From the NCBI GenBank assembly GCA_035638575.1, contig DASQZT010000039.1:1-64000 (forward strand): DNA of 64,000 bases. Reading direction: 5' to 3'. Every line of letters begins with the position of its first letter. The first letter of the stretch is position 1. The notes beneath the pieces are model-generated. The model worked only from the letters and a program-made list of their open reading frames with translations, was not told where the DNA came from and searched no databases. The position numbers were made by a program, and so were the translations under genes. Source of the DNA: DASQZT01 sp035638575 (GTDB taxonomy: Bacteria; Acidobacteriota; Terriglobia; Bryobacterales; Bryobacteraceae). Of the stretch, positions 17,911-27,516 are shown piece by piece.

Positions 17911-17944
17911 CGGCGCCGCGAAGCGCCAAGTTAGAATGGAGCCG

Positions 17945-18754
17945 ATGAAAAATCTCTCGCGCGAACTCATGGTCCGGCCGGGCTCCAAGGTCAAGCTCGC
18001 CGACATCGATCCGGAAGACACCCTCGGCATGGACAAGGACAAGGCCGACGACGATTTGGAGAAGAACCTCGAGCGGCTGTCCATGCTGCAATATCTGCTC
18101 TACGCCGAGGGGCGGCGTTCGCTGCTGGTGGTGCTGCAAGGCATCGATGCCGGCGGCAAGGACGGCACCATTCGCCACGTGATGAGCGGGCTGAACCCGC
18201 AGGGTGTCAGTGTCACTTCCTTCAAAGTCCCGGAAGGCGAAGAGAAGCGCCACGATTATCTGTGGCGCGTGCACCAGGCGGTTCCGGAATGGGGAAAAAT
18301 CGGCATCTTCAACCGGTCGCACTATGAGGACGTGCTGGTGGTGCGGGTCCACAACCTGGCGCCCAAGGCGGTGTGGTCGAAGCGCTACCGGCAGATCAAC
18401 GATTTCGAAGGGATGCTTTCGGACAACCACGTGCGCATCGTGAAGTTCCTGCTCTACATCAGCAAGCAGGAGCAGGCCAAGCGGTTTCGCGAGCGCCTGG
18501 AGGACAAGAGCAAGAACTGGAAATTCTCGGCCTCCGATCTGAAGGAGCGGGAATACTGGGACGATTACATCGCCGCCTACAACGACATGCTGCGCCAGTG
18601 CAGCACGGAGGATGCGCCGTGGTACGTGATCCCGGCCAATCACAAGTGGTTCCGCAACCTGGCGGTGTCGCAGATCGTGCGGGAGACCCTGGAAGACATG
18701 AACCTGAAGTTCCCCAAACCGGCCGCGGACCTTTCCGGGATCAAGTTCGAGTAA
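17945..18754 (+). CDS. ppk2: PPK2-family polyphosphate kinase / polyphosphate:nucleotide phosphotransferase
   Basis: PPK2 enzymes move phosphate between polyphosphate and nucleotides. The 269-residue product has the Walker-A-like GIDAGGKDGTIRHVMSGLNPQG, the FNRSHYEDVLVVRVH lid-side motif with its conserved Arg and Asp, and WKFSASDLKEREYWDDY. Its single-domain length fits class II/III PPK2 proteins that phosphorylate AMP or ADP; the preferred nucleotide cannot be told from sequence. ATG at 17945 (MKNLSRELM) was chosen; another in-frame ATG lies at 17936, and GGAG (17938-17941) is close to the chosen start. The stop is one base from the end of the converging methyltransferase gene. Confidence 0.92.
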   Translation: MKNLSRELMVRPGSKVKLADIDPEDTLGMDKDKADDDLEKNLERLSMLQYLLYAEGRRSLLVVLQGIDAGGKDGTIRHVMSGLNPQGVSVTSFKVPEGEEKRHDYLWRVHQAVPEWGKIGIFNRSHYEDVLVVRVHNLAPKAVWSKRYRQINDFEGMLSDNHVRIVKFLLYISKQEQAKRFRERLEDKSKNWKFSASDLKEREYWDDYIAAYNDMLRQCSTEDAPWYVIPANHKWFRNLAVSQIVRETLEDMNLKFPKPAADLSGIKFE

Positions 18755-18755
18755 G

Positions 18756-19472
18756 TCAGGCGGCGCCGATGAATCCGGCGATGCCTTCCGGTAGGCGAAA
18801 ACGGCCCCACGCGCTCACCTGCCGCGCCCGGAATCCCGCGCCCGAGAGCGCGGCCAGAAGATCTTCCGGGCGGTAGAGCCGCAGAACATGGACCTCTTCG
18901 CTCGGTCGATAGCGGGCGCCGATCTTGCGATAGCAGATGATGCGGCGCGTGAGCGTGTTCCGTTTGCGGTCGCCCGTGGTCTCCACCAGCACGGTCCATC
19001 CGCGGCCTTCCGTCCAGTGCCTGCGCGGGCCCTCCGCCGGGATGCGCGCCGGCGTGGCGGCGTCGAACAGGAAGACTCCGCCGGGGCGCAATCGGGCGTG
19101 CACGCGCCCGAAGAGTTGCGCGGGCGTGTGGCGGCTGCCGGAATCGTAGTCCAGGCATTCGCCGATGGATGTGACGGCGTCGCAGCGCGGAAGCCTGGCC
19201 GTCCACAGCGATCCCCGGACGAAGCGCGATTCGCCGGCGATCCGGCGCGCCAGCCGAACGAGCGCCGGCGAGCGGTCGATGCCCATCACGCCGTACCCGC
19301 GACGGTTCAATTCGCGCGCCCACCGGCCGCTGCCGCAGCCCAAGTCCACCACCAGCCCGCCGGCGACGCCGTTCTGCCGCAGAATCCGCAGCAGTCCCGG
19401 CGCGGCGCCGCGGATATAATCGCTGAATCCCGTATCGTGGATGTACGCGAGATCCGCGCCGTAGAAAGCCAC
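18756..19472 (-). CDS. Class I SAM-dependent methyltransferase
   Basis: A 238-residue Rossmann-fold methyltransferase. Motif I is VVDLGCGSGRWARELNRRG (residues about 48-66), followed by GIDRSPALV (acidic residue that binds the SAM ribose) and SIGECLDY. The substrate is unknown; cytosolic by lack of a signal. It starts with a GTG at 19472 that shares one base with the TAG stop of the upstream gene (TAGTG), so the two are translationally coupled. A longer reading frame to 19811 is an overlap with that upstream gene and is not used. Confidence 0.85.
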   Translation of the reverse strand: MAFYGADLAYIHDTGFSDYIRGAAPGLLRILRQNGVAGGLVVDLGCGSGRWARELNRRGYGVMGIDRSPALVRLARRIAGESRFVRGSLWTARLPRCDAVTSIGECLDYDSGSRHTPAQLFGRVHARLRPGGVFLFDAATPARIPAEGPRRHWTEGRGWTVLVETTGDRKRNTLTRRIICYRKIGARYRPSEEVHVLRLYRPEDLLAALSGAGFRARQVSAWGRFRLPEGIAGFIGAA

Positions 19473-20254
19473 TACTGGCGATCGTAGACCACTTTGATTT
19501 TTTCGTTGGTGGCGGTCGCGCCGCCGATCTCCGTCAGGGTCTTGCCGTCGGCGGACACCGTGTACTCCACTTTGTAGAGATCCTTCCCGTGATCCTTTTC
19601 GATCATCTCGAAGGAACGTGCGCCGGTCTTGCGGATGGCCAGGGTGAATCCCGGCGGCACCTGCGGGCCGGTCGCGGGGTAGTCCTTGCCGTCGAACTTG
19701 GCGGTGCAGGTGGCTTGGTAGTCGGACAGCGTCAGGGTAAGCCCGTCGCTTCCGGCGGCCGAGAATTCCATCACGCCCGGCGAGCCGACCTTCACTTGCG
19801 CGGTCTTCCATTTGCCCGCCATCCCCGGTCCTCCCGAGACCCGCTGAAAAGCGACGGTGTCGTCGAACGATTCGCCGTTGGGCTTGGTGCCTTTCGACTC
19901 CACCGTCATGCTCTTGCCGTCTGCGGAGATCTTAGTCGTATCCGTGCTGATCACCTTGCCGTTCATCTTGTCCACGGTCTCGAAGGTGACAGGATCGATC
20001 TGTTTCCAGGTGGCGGTCATACCAAAGACCGCGGGATATTCCTTGCCGTCCGTTTTGAACTTGTAGGAAAGCCCGTCGGCGTTGTACTCCATCTCGCCCG
20101 TGGCGGTCTGAGAATACGTCATCGTAGTCCCTTTGAAATCGCTCTTTGCCTGATTCATCTTCCACTTGCCGGCATAAGGAAGATCCCCAGCCGCAATGGC
20201 GCCCGCGGCCAGCAGGAAGATGGCGGCGCCCCGTATGCGAAGTTGTTGTGTCAC
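19472..20254 (-). CDS. Secreted duplicated beta-rich protein, unknown function
   Basis: A 260-residue exported protein with a signal peptide (IRGAAIFLLAAGAIAAG). It consists of two related halves, each opening with AGKWK and containing TDGKEYPA or FDGKDYPA, then FET/FEM and a (S)ADGK strand. This pattern is common in acidobacterial exported proteins of unknown function and suggests two small beta-barrel or lipocalin-like domains, but no family can be named with confidence. The GTG start at 20254 is preceded by AGGGGG at 5 bases. It overlaps the methyltransferase start by one base. Confidence 0.75.
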   Translation of the reverse strand: MTQQLRIRGAAIFLLAAGAIAAGDLPYAGKWKMNQAKSDFKGTTMTYSQTATGEMEYNADGLSYKFKTDGKEYPAVFGMTATWKQIDPVTFETVDKMNGKVISTDTTKISADGKSMTVESKGTKPNGESFDDTVAFQRVSGGPGMAGKWKTAQVKVGSPGVMEFSAAGSDGLTLTLSDYQATCTAKFDGKDYPATGPQVPPGFTLAIRKTGARSFEMIEKDHGKDLYKVEYTVSADGKTLTEIGGATATNEKIKVVYDRQ

Positions 20255-20293
20255 GTTTTCCCCCTCATGTTAAAATAGCGCAATCCACCCGAA

Positions 20294-20695
20294 ATGGAAC
20301 GTGCCAGCAAAGTGATCCGGTCGCTGGGGCTGCCCGCCGACACCTTCACCTCCGAAGGGCTGGCCTCCGCGGCATGGCCCGGCGCGGTCGGAAAGACCAT
20401 CGCCGCGCACACCCGCGTGGCCAAACTGGTGCGGCAACGCCTCGTGGTCGAGGTGGAGGACCACACCTGGCAGCGCCAACTGTTCGCGCTCACGCCGCAC
20501 ATCCTGAACAACCTGGAGAAAGCCCTGGGGCGCGGCCTGGTGGAGGAAGTGGAGTTCCGCATTCTGCCCCGGCGGCTGGAGCCGCGGCGCGCGGCCGAAT
20601 CCGTTCCCGCGGGCCTGCCCGACGAAGCCGAGGGCATTGCCGATCCGGTGCTGCGCGGCATCTACCGCGCATCCAGAAAAAAGGCGCGGGCGTGA
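20294..20695 (+). CDS. DUF721 (DciA-like) domain protein
   Basis: A 133-residue cytosolic protein with the DUF721 fold: AAWPGAVGKTIAAHTRVAKL, then LVVEVEDHTWQRQLFALTPHIL. DUF721 includes DciA, the helicase loader or operator in bacteria that lack DnaC, but many members are uncharacterised, so a replication role is only possible here. The short basic tail (YRASRKKARA) is typical. Its stop overlaps the gatC GTG start by 4 bases (GTGA), so it is the first gene of a DUF721-gatC-gatA operon. Confidence 0.82.
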   Translation: MERASKVIRSLGLPADTFTSEGLASAAWPGAVGKTIAAHTRVAKLVRQRLVVEVEDHTWQRQLFALTPHILNNLEKALGRGLVEEVEFRILPRRLEPRRAAESVPAGLPDEAEGIADPVLRGIYRASRKKARA

Positions 20696-20987
20696 GAATT
20701 TCCGAAAAGGAAGTCCGCTACGTTGCCGATCTTGCCAACCTGACGCTGAGCGAGGCCGAGGTCGCCAGGTTTCAGACCGAGCTGGACGGCATTCTGGAGC
20801 ACATGGACCGGCTCAAGGAGATCGACACCACCGGCGTGGAGCCCATGGCGCAGGTATTGTTCGAAGCGGATGAGACCGCCACGTTGCGCGCCGATGTCCC
20901 CGTGCCTCCGCTGGGGAACGACGCGGCCATGGCGAATGCCCCTCAGCCCGGCGCCGGCTACTTCAAGGTGCCGAAGGTCATCGAGCG

Positions 20988-20991
<4 letters not shown>
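20692..20991 (+). CDS. gatC: Asp-tRNA(Asn)/Glu-tRNA(Gln) amidotransferase subunit C
   Basis: GatC (99 aa) stabilises the GatCAB complex, which converts misacylated Glu-tRNA(Gln) or Asp-tRNA(Asn). The sequence follows the family plan: ISEKEVRYVADLANLTLSEAE, FQTELDGILEHMDRLKEIDT, VEPMAQ, LRADVP, and PGAGYFKVPKVIE at the C-terminus. The start is a GTG overlapping the DUF721 stop (GTGA); the stop overlaps the gatA GTG in the same way. Confidence 0.95.
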
Positions 20992-22442
<1,451 letters not shown>

Positions 22443-22452
22443 AGGAGAGATT

Positions 22453-23061
22453 ATGCCATTCACGTTACCGGCGCTGCCCTATGCGCCCGAGTCACTGGAG
22501 CCGTCGATCGACAAGATGACGATGGAGATCCACCACGGCAAGCACCACAACGCTTACGTCACCAATTTGAACAAGGCGCTGGAGTCGGCGCCCGCCCTGG
22601 CCGGCAAGACCATCGAGGAGCTGCTGGCCAACAACTGCGCCATCGTTCCGGAGAACATCCGTACCGCCGTGCGCAACAACGGCGGCGGCCACATCAACCA
22701 CTCCATGTTCTGGACCATCATGAAGCCGGGCGGCGGCGGACCGCCGGTGGGAAACGTGGCCCAGGCCATCGTCGGCACCTTCGGCAGCTATGACAGTTTC
22801 AAGGAGAAGTTCAGCCAGGCCGGCGCCACCCGCTTCGGATCCGGCTGGGCGTGGCTGGTGAGTTCCGGTGGCAAGGTCGATATCTACTCCACGGCCAACC
22901 AGGACAGTCCCGTGATGGAGGGCAAGAAACCGGTGATGGGATTGGACGTCTGGGAGCACGCGTACTACCTGAAGTATCAGAACCGCCGCCCGGATTACAT
23001 CGCCGCCTGGTGGAACGTGGTGAACTGGGAAGAGATCGAGCACCGGTTCAACGGCCACTAA
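22453..23061 (+). CDS. Superoxide dismutase, Fe/Mn family
   Basis: A 202-residue Fe/Mn superoxide dismutase. The metal ligands are all visible: His27 (EIHHGKHHNAYV), His83 (GHINHSMFW), Asp165 and His169 (LDVWEHAYYLKY). The C-terminal signature and YSTANQDSPV, with Gln150 at the outer-sphere position usual for Mn enzymes, suggest a Mn or cambialistic enzyme. No signal peptide, so cytosolic. AGGAG lies 7 bases before the ATG at 22453. The gene begins 10 bases after gatA and is followed 37 bases later by the transhydrogenase. Confidence 0.95.
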   Translation: MPFTLPALPYAPESLEPSIDKMTMEIHHGKHHNAYVTNLNKALESAPALAGKTIEELLANNCAIVPENIRTAVRNNGGGHINHSMFWTIMKPGGGGPPVGNVAQAIVGTFGSYDSFKEKFSQAGATRFGSGWAWLVSSGGKVDIYSTANQDSPVMEGKKPVMGLDVWEHAYYLKYQNRRPDYIAAWWNVVNWEEIEHRFNGH

Positions 23062-23098
23062 CCGCCGAACCCGGACGGGCCGCGAGGCCTGTCCCGCC

Positions 23099-24487
23099 AT
23101 GCGCAATTACGACCTCATCGTGATCGGTTCCGGACCCGCCGGCCAGCGCGCCGCCATTCAAGGGGCGAAGTGCGGCCGGCGTGTCGCCGTCATCGAGCAG
23201 CGCGAGGTCATCGGCGGCGTCTGCATCAACACCGGAACCATTCCGAGCAAGACCATGCGGGAAGCCGTGCTGCACCTTTCCGGCTTCCAGTTCCAGGGCA
23301 TTTACGGCATCAATTACCACGTCAAGGAAAAAGTCACCATGGCCGACCTCGGTTTTCGGGTCAACCAGGTGATCAAGACGGAAATCGACGTGACCCAGGC
23401 GCAACTGTCGCGGAACGGCGTGGAAGTCATCATCGGCCACGCCAGCTTCGTCGACACGACGCACGTGCACGTGGTGAACTCCCAGGGCCAGGCCGATTTC
23501 GAGGCGCCGGTCATCATCATTGCCGCGGGCACCAAGCCGGCGGTCTCTTCCACTGTGCCCGTCAACGGCCGCACCATCGTCAACAGCGACCAGATCCTCC
23601 AGGTGCCCCAGATTCCGAAGACGCTCATCGTGGTGGGCGGCGGTGTGATCGGCGTGGAATACGCCTGCATGTTCGCCATCCTGGGCGTGCGGGTGATCCT
23701 GGTGGAGAAGCGGCCCCGGCTGCTGGAGTTCGCCGACTCCGAAATCGTCGAGGCGCTTTCGTACCATTTGCGCGACCACCGGGTCACCATGCGGCTGAAC
23801 GAGGAAGTAGCCGGCGTGGAAGAAACTCCCGACGGCGGGGTGGTGGCGAACCTCGAAAGCAAGAAGCGCGTGGTGGGCGATATGCTGCTCTACGCGGTGG
23901 GCCGCCAGGGCGCCGTGGACGATCTCAACCTGGCGGCGGCGGGACTCGAAGCCGACAACCGGGGCCGTATCCTGGTGGACGCCGAATTTCGCACCAAGAC
24001 CCCCAACATTTTTGCGGCGGGCGACATCATCGGCTTTCCCAGCCTGGCTTCGGTTTCCATGGAGCAGGGACGCCTTGCCGCCGCCAACGCGTTCGGCTTG
24101 AAAGTCAACTCCAATCCCGCGACGTATCCTTACGGGATCTACACCATACCCGAGATTTCCTTCATCGGCAAAACGGAAGAGCAGTTGACCGATGAAGACG
24201 TGCCCTACGAAGTGGGGCTGGCATATTATCGCGAGACCGCCCGGGGACAAATTCGCGGCGATACCACGGGCCGGCTGAAAATCATCTTCCACCGCGAGAC
24301 CAGGGAGATTCTGGGAGTTCACATCATCGGAGAAGGCGCCACGGAATTGCTGCATATCGGCCAGGCGGTTCTGGTGTTGAAGGGCAAGGTGGATTATTTC
24401 GTGGAGACGGTATTCAACTATCCCACGCTGGCCGAATGCTACAAGATGGCGGCATTCAACGGCATCAACAAATTGATGCGCTTTTGA
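23099..24487 (+). CDS. sthA: Si-specific soluble NAD(P)+ transhydrogenase
   Basis: A 462-residue FAD-dependent pyridine nucleotide-disulfide oxidoreductase family member. FAD-binding GSGPAGQRAA (residues 10-19), NAD(P)-binding VVGGGVIGVEYA, and the second FAD motif TPNIFAAGDIIG are present. The redox-active disulfide motif of dihydrolipoamide dehydrogenases is replaced: GGVCINTGTIPSKT has Thr in place of the second Cys, which is the diagnostic feature of SthA/UdhA. It balances NADH and NADPH and fits a redox-stress context next to superoxide dismutase. Confidence 0.93.
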   Translation: MRNYDLIVIGSGPAGQRAAIQGAKCGRRVAVIEQREVIGGVCINTGTIPSKTMREAVLHLSGFQFQGIYGINYHVKEKVTMADLGFRVNQVIKTEIDVTQAQLSRNGVEVIIGHASFVDTTHVHVVNSQGQADFEAPVIIIAAGTKPAVSSTVPVNGRTIVNSDQILQVPQIPKTLIVVGGGVIGVEYACMFAILGVRVILVEKRPRLLEFADSEIVEALSYHLRDHRVTMRLNEEVAGVEETPDGGVVANLESKKRVVGDMLLYAVGRQGAVDDLNLAAAGLEADNRGRILVDAEFRTKTPNIFAAGDIIGFPSLASVSMEQGRLAAANAFGLKVNSNPATYPYGIYTIPEISFIGKTEEQLTDEDVPYEVGLAYYRETARGQIRGDTTGRLKIIFHRETREILGVHIIGEGATELLHIGQAVLVLKGKVDYFVETVFNYPTLAECYKMAAFNGINKLMRF

Positions 24488-24520
24488 GGAGGGGACCTTA
24501 ACGGGCCGTGGCCGCCGTCG

Positions 24521-24550
24521 TTACCGAGCCGCGGAGCGGTTCTTGCTCCC
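24521..24550. repeat. Dispersed repeat, GAGCCGC...GGAGCGG family, copy 2 (shortened)
   Basis: TTACCGAGCCGC (24521-24532) runs directly into GGAGCGGTTCTT, matching the copy at 58801 except that the central GACCGTAAGG is missing. It lies between sthA and the ROK-like gene, just upstream of the latter's ribosome-binding site. Confidence 0.55.
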
Positions 24551-24593
24551 GTTACCAGCCACGGGTTGCTGGACTGGCCAAGGAGGGCCAAAA

Positions 24594-25490
24594 ATGGGGC
24601 GTTCGATCGGGGTGCTGACCACGCACTACATTTGGGTCGGCGCCGTGGAAGGCACGACGCTGGGCGCCGTGCGCATGTATCCGGAGCCGGGAAAAGGCAA
24701 TCTCGACCTCAAGTCCGTTCCGGCGGACGAAATCATCGCCAGGATCGTGGAGCAAATCGAAATTGTGCGCACCGGTGACCCGCTGGACTTCGTGGGCGCC
24801 GGCTTTCCGGGCATCGTGCGCAACGGCGTGATTGACGATTCACCCAACCTGGGCCAGCTCAAGGGATTCCCCGTTCACGACCGTCTCTCGGCCGCCCTGA
24901 AAGCTCGCGGTTTGGAACCGCGGGTCACGGTCATGAACCACACCCACGCGCTGGTCACCGGCCTCGCCTTCACCCGAGGCACTCTGGAGAAGCTCATTCG
25001 CGTCTGGTATCTGGGCGACGGCATCGGCTTCGCCCAGTGGCCGCACGCCGAGGGAGTTTGGGAAGGCGGGCATTCGGTGGTCACCCTGGACCCCAAGGAG
25101 CGCTTCTGCGCGTGCGGCGGCACCGGTCACCTGGAGGGCATCATGGGAAATCGCGCCATGCGGCTGCGCTTTCTCGACATGGAGCCGGAAGAGGTATTCA
25201 TCGCCGCCCGGCATGGCGACGACCGCGCCAGCCAGTTCGTCAGGATGTGGCATCGCGCGCTGGCTGCCGCCACTGCCACCAGCGTGCACCTGTCCGGTCC
25301 GGGCCGCTTTTATATCTGCGGGCCGAATTCCGATTTCGTGGACATCGGCCTGGCCGGCATGTATCTGCAGGACATGGTCAAGATGAGCCCGCTGCAAGGC
25401 AGCTTCTTCGAGATCGTGCCCACCAGCCACGACCTGGCGTTGATCGGCGCGGCATTGAGCGGGACCACCGGGAATAGCGGACGAGCCTGA
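24594..25490 (+). CDS. ROK-family (sugar kinase/regulator-like) protein with degenerate catalytic site
   Basis: A 298-residue protein with the ROK layout: an N-terminal half, a helix-rich middle, and the zinc-type CACGGTGHLEG motif (ROK consensus CxCGxxGCxE). AGGAGG lies 7 bases before the ATG at 24594. Two features needed for kinase activity are not visible. The phosphate loop DxGGT is replaced by GVLTTHYIWVGAVEG, and the catalytic NDANAA segment reads MNHTHALV, so the catalytic Asp is a His. The second Cys of the zinc motif is also a His. It may be a non-catalytic sugar sensor or a divergent enzyme. Cytosolic by lack of a signal peptide. Confidence 0.75.
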   Translation: MGRSIGVLTTHYIWVGAVEGTTLGAVRMYPEPGKGNLDLKSVPADEIIARIVEQIEIVRTGDPLDFVGAGFPGIVRNGVIDDSPNLGQLKGFPVHDRLSAALKARGLEPRVTVMNHTHALVTGLAFTRGTLEKLIRVWYLGDGIGFAQWPHAEGVWEGGHSVVTLDPKERFCACGGTGHLEGIMGNRAMRLRFLDMEPEEVFIAARHGDDRASQFVRMWHRALAAATATSVHLSGPGRFYICGPNSDFVDIGLAGMYLQDMVKMSPLQGSFFEIVPTSHDLALIGAALSGTTGNSGRA

Positions 25491-25519
25491 GTCTCCGCCA
25501 ACACCCGGTATTGCCCTGA

Positions 25520-25547
25520 TAACCGAAATACTAACCGTACCTAACCG
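25520..25547. promoter_or_regulatory. Three direct TAACCG repeats
   Basis: TAACCG occurs at 25520, 25532 and 25542; the last two lie within CTAACCGTAC and CTAACCGGTA, exactly 10 bp apart. Direct repeats on one helical turn are typical of response-regulator sites. They lie about 50-80 bp before a small membrane-protein gene. Only suggestive. Confidence 0.25.
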
Positions 25548-25598
25548 GTACAGGGATAACTTCCGATCATCCTGGGTCACCTGCCAAGATTGGGCTTT

Positions 25599-25799
25599 AT
25601 GGTGCGTTTGGTGGCTCTTATCTCGCTGGCCTCCGGGTTCCTGGCGATCTCTCCCAGATTCAGGCAAACTGCCTGGGACGGACTCGCCGACATGGTCGGC
25701 GGGCTCGACCGGTACAGTCCTTTCTCTTATATTGCCCTGGGGGCAGCGTTGATCTTCGGTTTCTTCTTCCTCCTCAAAGCGTCCGCCGCGCCGCGCTGA
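25599..25799 (+). CDS. Small inner-membrane protein, unknown function
   Basis: A 66-residue protein beginning MVRLVALISLASGFLAI (first hydrophobic segment) with a second membrane segment near the C-terminus (YIALGAALIFGFFFLL). No family recognised. The ATG at 25599 lacks a clear ribosome-binding site; a TTG at 25590 is an alternative. Its 3' end overlaps the converging epimerase gene by 26 bases, which weakens the case slightly. Confidence 0.5.
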   Translation: MVRLVALISLASGFLAISPRFRQTAWDGLADMVGGLDRYSPFSYIALGAALIFGFFFLLKASAAPR

Positions 25800-26640
25800 A
25801 CTCTTCGAGTACCGTCCGCCCCGAGGGCTTCCAGCCCAGTTCCCGCATCGCCTTATCCCCGGAAACGCGTTGGTCGAGAACCATCGCATCAAACAGGGGA
25901 CCCATGCGATTGCGCGCCTCCTCCAACGGAATCGACTCCACGGGACCGCCTGCCGCGGCCGCCTGGGCAACATCCTTGACCGGAATCGCCGGCCCGGCCG
26001 ACGCGAAGTATAGCGAGCCGCCCGCCGCCCCCAGCGCCAGGACGTAGAGATCCGCCAGATCGTCCACATGCACGAACGGCCAGCGATTTTCCCCCGAGCC
26101 CACGTAGTGCACCACGCCCTGGGCGTCGGGCGCCATCGCGACGCCGGCGAGGAAGCCTCCGTCCCCGCCGTATACCATTGCCGGGCGGATCACGATGCCA
26201 CGAAGGCCTTTGGCGTGCAATACCAACTCCTCATGTGCGGCCCGCCAGGCAACCATGGGAATGGGGCGCACCGGCGCGGTTTCGTCCACAACCTGGCCGC
26301 CGGTGTTGCCCATCACCCAGATGCCGCTGGTGTAGAGGAACGGCTTGTCCGAGCCGCGGAACGCGTCCAGCACCGTATCGATCACGCCGCGATCGAGCCT
26401 TGGCACGTCGGGGGTGAACTCCATGCCGAGATGGATCACGGCTTCCGCCTGGCGCAATGGGGCGCTCCACGCGTGGGGATCGCGCAGATCGCCGCGCACC
26501 GCTTCCGCTCCCAGAGTTTCCAGCTTCCGCGCGGATGCGTCCGACCGGGCAAGGCCCGCTACCCGATGCCCGGCCTCCCGCAATTTTCTGGTGACCACGC
26601 TTCCGATGTACCCGCTTGCACCTGTGACAAAAACTCGCAT
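25774..26640 (-). CDS. NAD-dependent epimerase/dehydratase-like SDR
   Basis: A 288-residue atypical or extended SDR. The Rossmann motif TGASGYIGSVV (residues 6-16) and the GDLRDP (adenine-binding Asp) and FVHVDDLADLYVLAL segments fit NAD(P)-dependent sugar epimerases and related reductases. At the place where the catalytic YxxxK is expected the protein reads AWRAAHEELVL, so the Tyr-Lys pair is missing; activity may be lost or altered. The substrate is unknown. It lies downstream of a MerR regulator gene on the same strand, 64 bases apart. Confidence 0.82.
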   Translation of the reverse strand: MRVFVTGASGYIGSVVTRKLREAGHRVAGLARSDASARKLETLGAEAVRGDLRDPHAWSAPLRQAEAVIHLGMEFTPDVPRLDRGVIDTVLDAFRGSDKPFLYTSGIWVMGNTGGQVVDETAPVRPIPMVAWRAAHEELVLHAKGLRGIVIRPAMVYGGDGGFLAGVAMAPDAQGVVHYVGSGENRWPFVHVDDLADLYVLALGAAGGSLYFASAGPAIPVKDVAQAAAAGGPVESIPLEEARNRMGPLFDAMVLDQRVSGDKAMRELGWKPSGRTVLEEFSAARRTL

Positions 26641-26704
26641 GATTCAGGGATGCGGCAGGCAATGGCCGGGATGCGAAACGCGGATGCCGCGGCGAAACCT
26701 GGCG

Positions 26705-27211
26705 TCACACTGCGCGGGCCTTGCGCGCGGCGGCCGCGCCCGTTTCGCTTCTGGCGGGCTTGCGCTCGGCGGCGGCGGTCAAACGCTTCACCTGGTCGGT
26801 CACGCACACCAGGAACATGGGCTGGCGCGCGTTCTTCAACAGGTCGATGATGCGATTGGGAGCCTCTTCCAGGTAGATGGACTTGCCGTCGGTCAGCAGA
26901 TGGACATCGGAAGACGACCCCAGAGCTTCGCCCAGGCGCTTGCCCATGTCCTTTTGCAGGAACCGCAGAACGCGGCGGATCTTTTGCAGCGAGAAGCCCT
27001 TCCGCCGCAGCTCGGCGATCACCGAAATCTCCACGACCTCCTGAGGCATGTAGATTCGCTTGTGGCCGTCCTGGCGCGGGGAGACGACGCTCCGCTCATC
27101 CCACCACTGCAGTTGCCGAAGACTGACTCCGCAGATCCGGGCGACTTCGCTGCTGTTAAAACCCTGCGCATCTGTCGGGGAGACGGGCCGGGATTTCCTG
27201 GCTTTAAACAT
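26705..27211 (-). CDS. MerR-family transcriptional regulator
   Basis: A 168-residue DNA-binding protein. The winged-helix domain (about 17-85) matches MerR: FNSSEVARICGVSLRQLQWWDERSVVSPRQDGHKRIY, then VVEISVIAELRRKGFSLQKIRRVL. The C-terminal part (about 100-150) has no cysteine cluster typical of metal sensors and may bind another ligand or none; the tail is Ala/Lys/Arg-rich. A well-formed promoter with a palindrome in its spacer lies 40-67 bp upstream, suggesting autoregulation. The epimerase-like gene follows on the same strand and is a likely target or partner. Confidence 0.88.
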   Translation of the reverse strand: MFKARKSRPVSPTDAQGFNSSEVARICGVSLRQLQWWDERSVVSPRQDGHKRIYMPQEVVEISVIAELRRKGFSLQKIRRVLRFLQKDMGKRLGEALGSSSDVHLLTDGKSIYLEEAPNRIIDLLKNARQPMFLVCVTDQVKRLTAAAERKPARSETGAAAARKARAV

Positions 27212-27250
27212 TTTCCGCCACTTCCGTTGTTAAAATTAGGACCAATTTGG

Positions 27251-27278
27251 ATTGTACATGGCCCACCGGCGGTGTCAA
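27251..27278 (-). promoter_or_regulatory. Sigma-70-type promoter of the MerR gene with palindrome in the spacer
   Basis: On the minus strand TTGACA (27278-27273), a 16-bp spacer and TACAAT (27256-27251) form a near-consensus promoter about 40 bp before the merR start. The spacer overlaps CACCG-G-CGGTG (27264-27274), a perfect 11-bp palindrome that ends within the -35 element. MerR-type regulators bind dyads between -35 and -10, so autoregulation is plausible. Confidence 0.6.
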
Positions 27279-27516
27279 TAGGGTTCTCGAAGCGAACTTT
27301 GTCCGCCGCGCCTGCGCCGCCCTCGCCGGCTGCTGCTGCCGCCTCACATTTGGCGTGGTGCCCCGCCCCAAAAGGTCGCCTCCGAATCGGTACTTCCGAG
27401 CCGCGCGGCTATGCCGGCAGCAGGCTCCCGGTGCTTAGGATCAGTCCGAGGTACTAGCGGTTCTGCTTAGATCGATGCTGGTACCCGTACAGACCCGCCC
27501 TGGAACCGCAGTTTCA
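27279..27516. other. Non-coding stretch between merR and the pseudokinase gene
   Basis: Part of a 400-bp gap between divergent genes. A short plus-strand frame of 63 codons is rich in Cys/Arg and lacks a ribosome-binding site, so it is judged spurious. Apart from the two promoters reported at its edges, nothing else was recognised. Confidence 0.5.

Noticed and set aside
16475..18643. 722-codon minus-strand frame spanning the subtilase and ppk2
   Set aside because: It crosses two well-supported genes and has Arg/His-rich composition typical of a shadow frame in high-GC DNA.
27247..27438. 63-codon plus-strand frame in the merR upstream gap
   Set aside because: Cys/Arg-rich, no ribosome-binding site, and overlaps the merR promoter.
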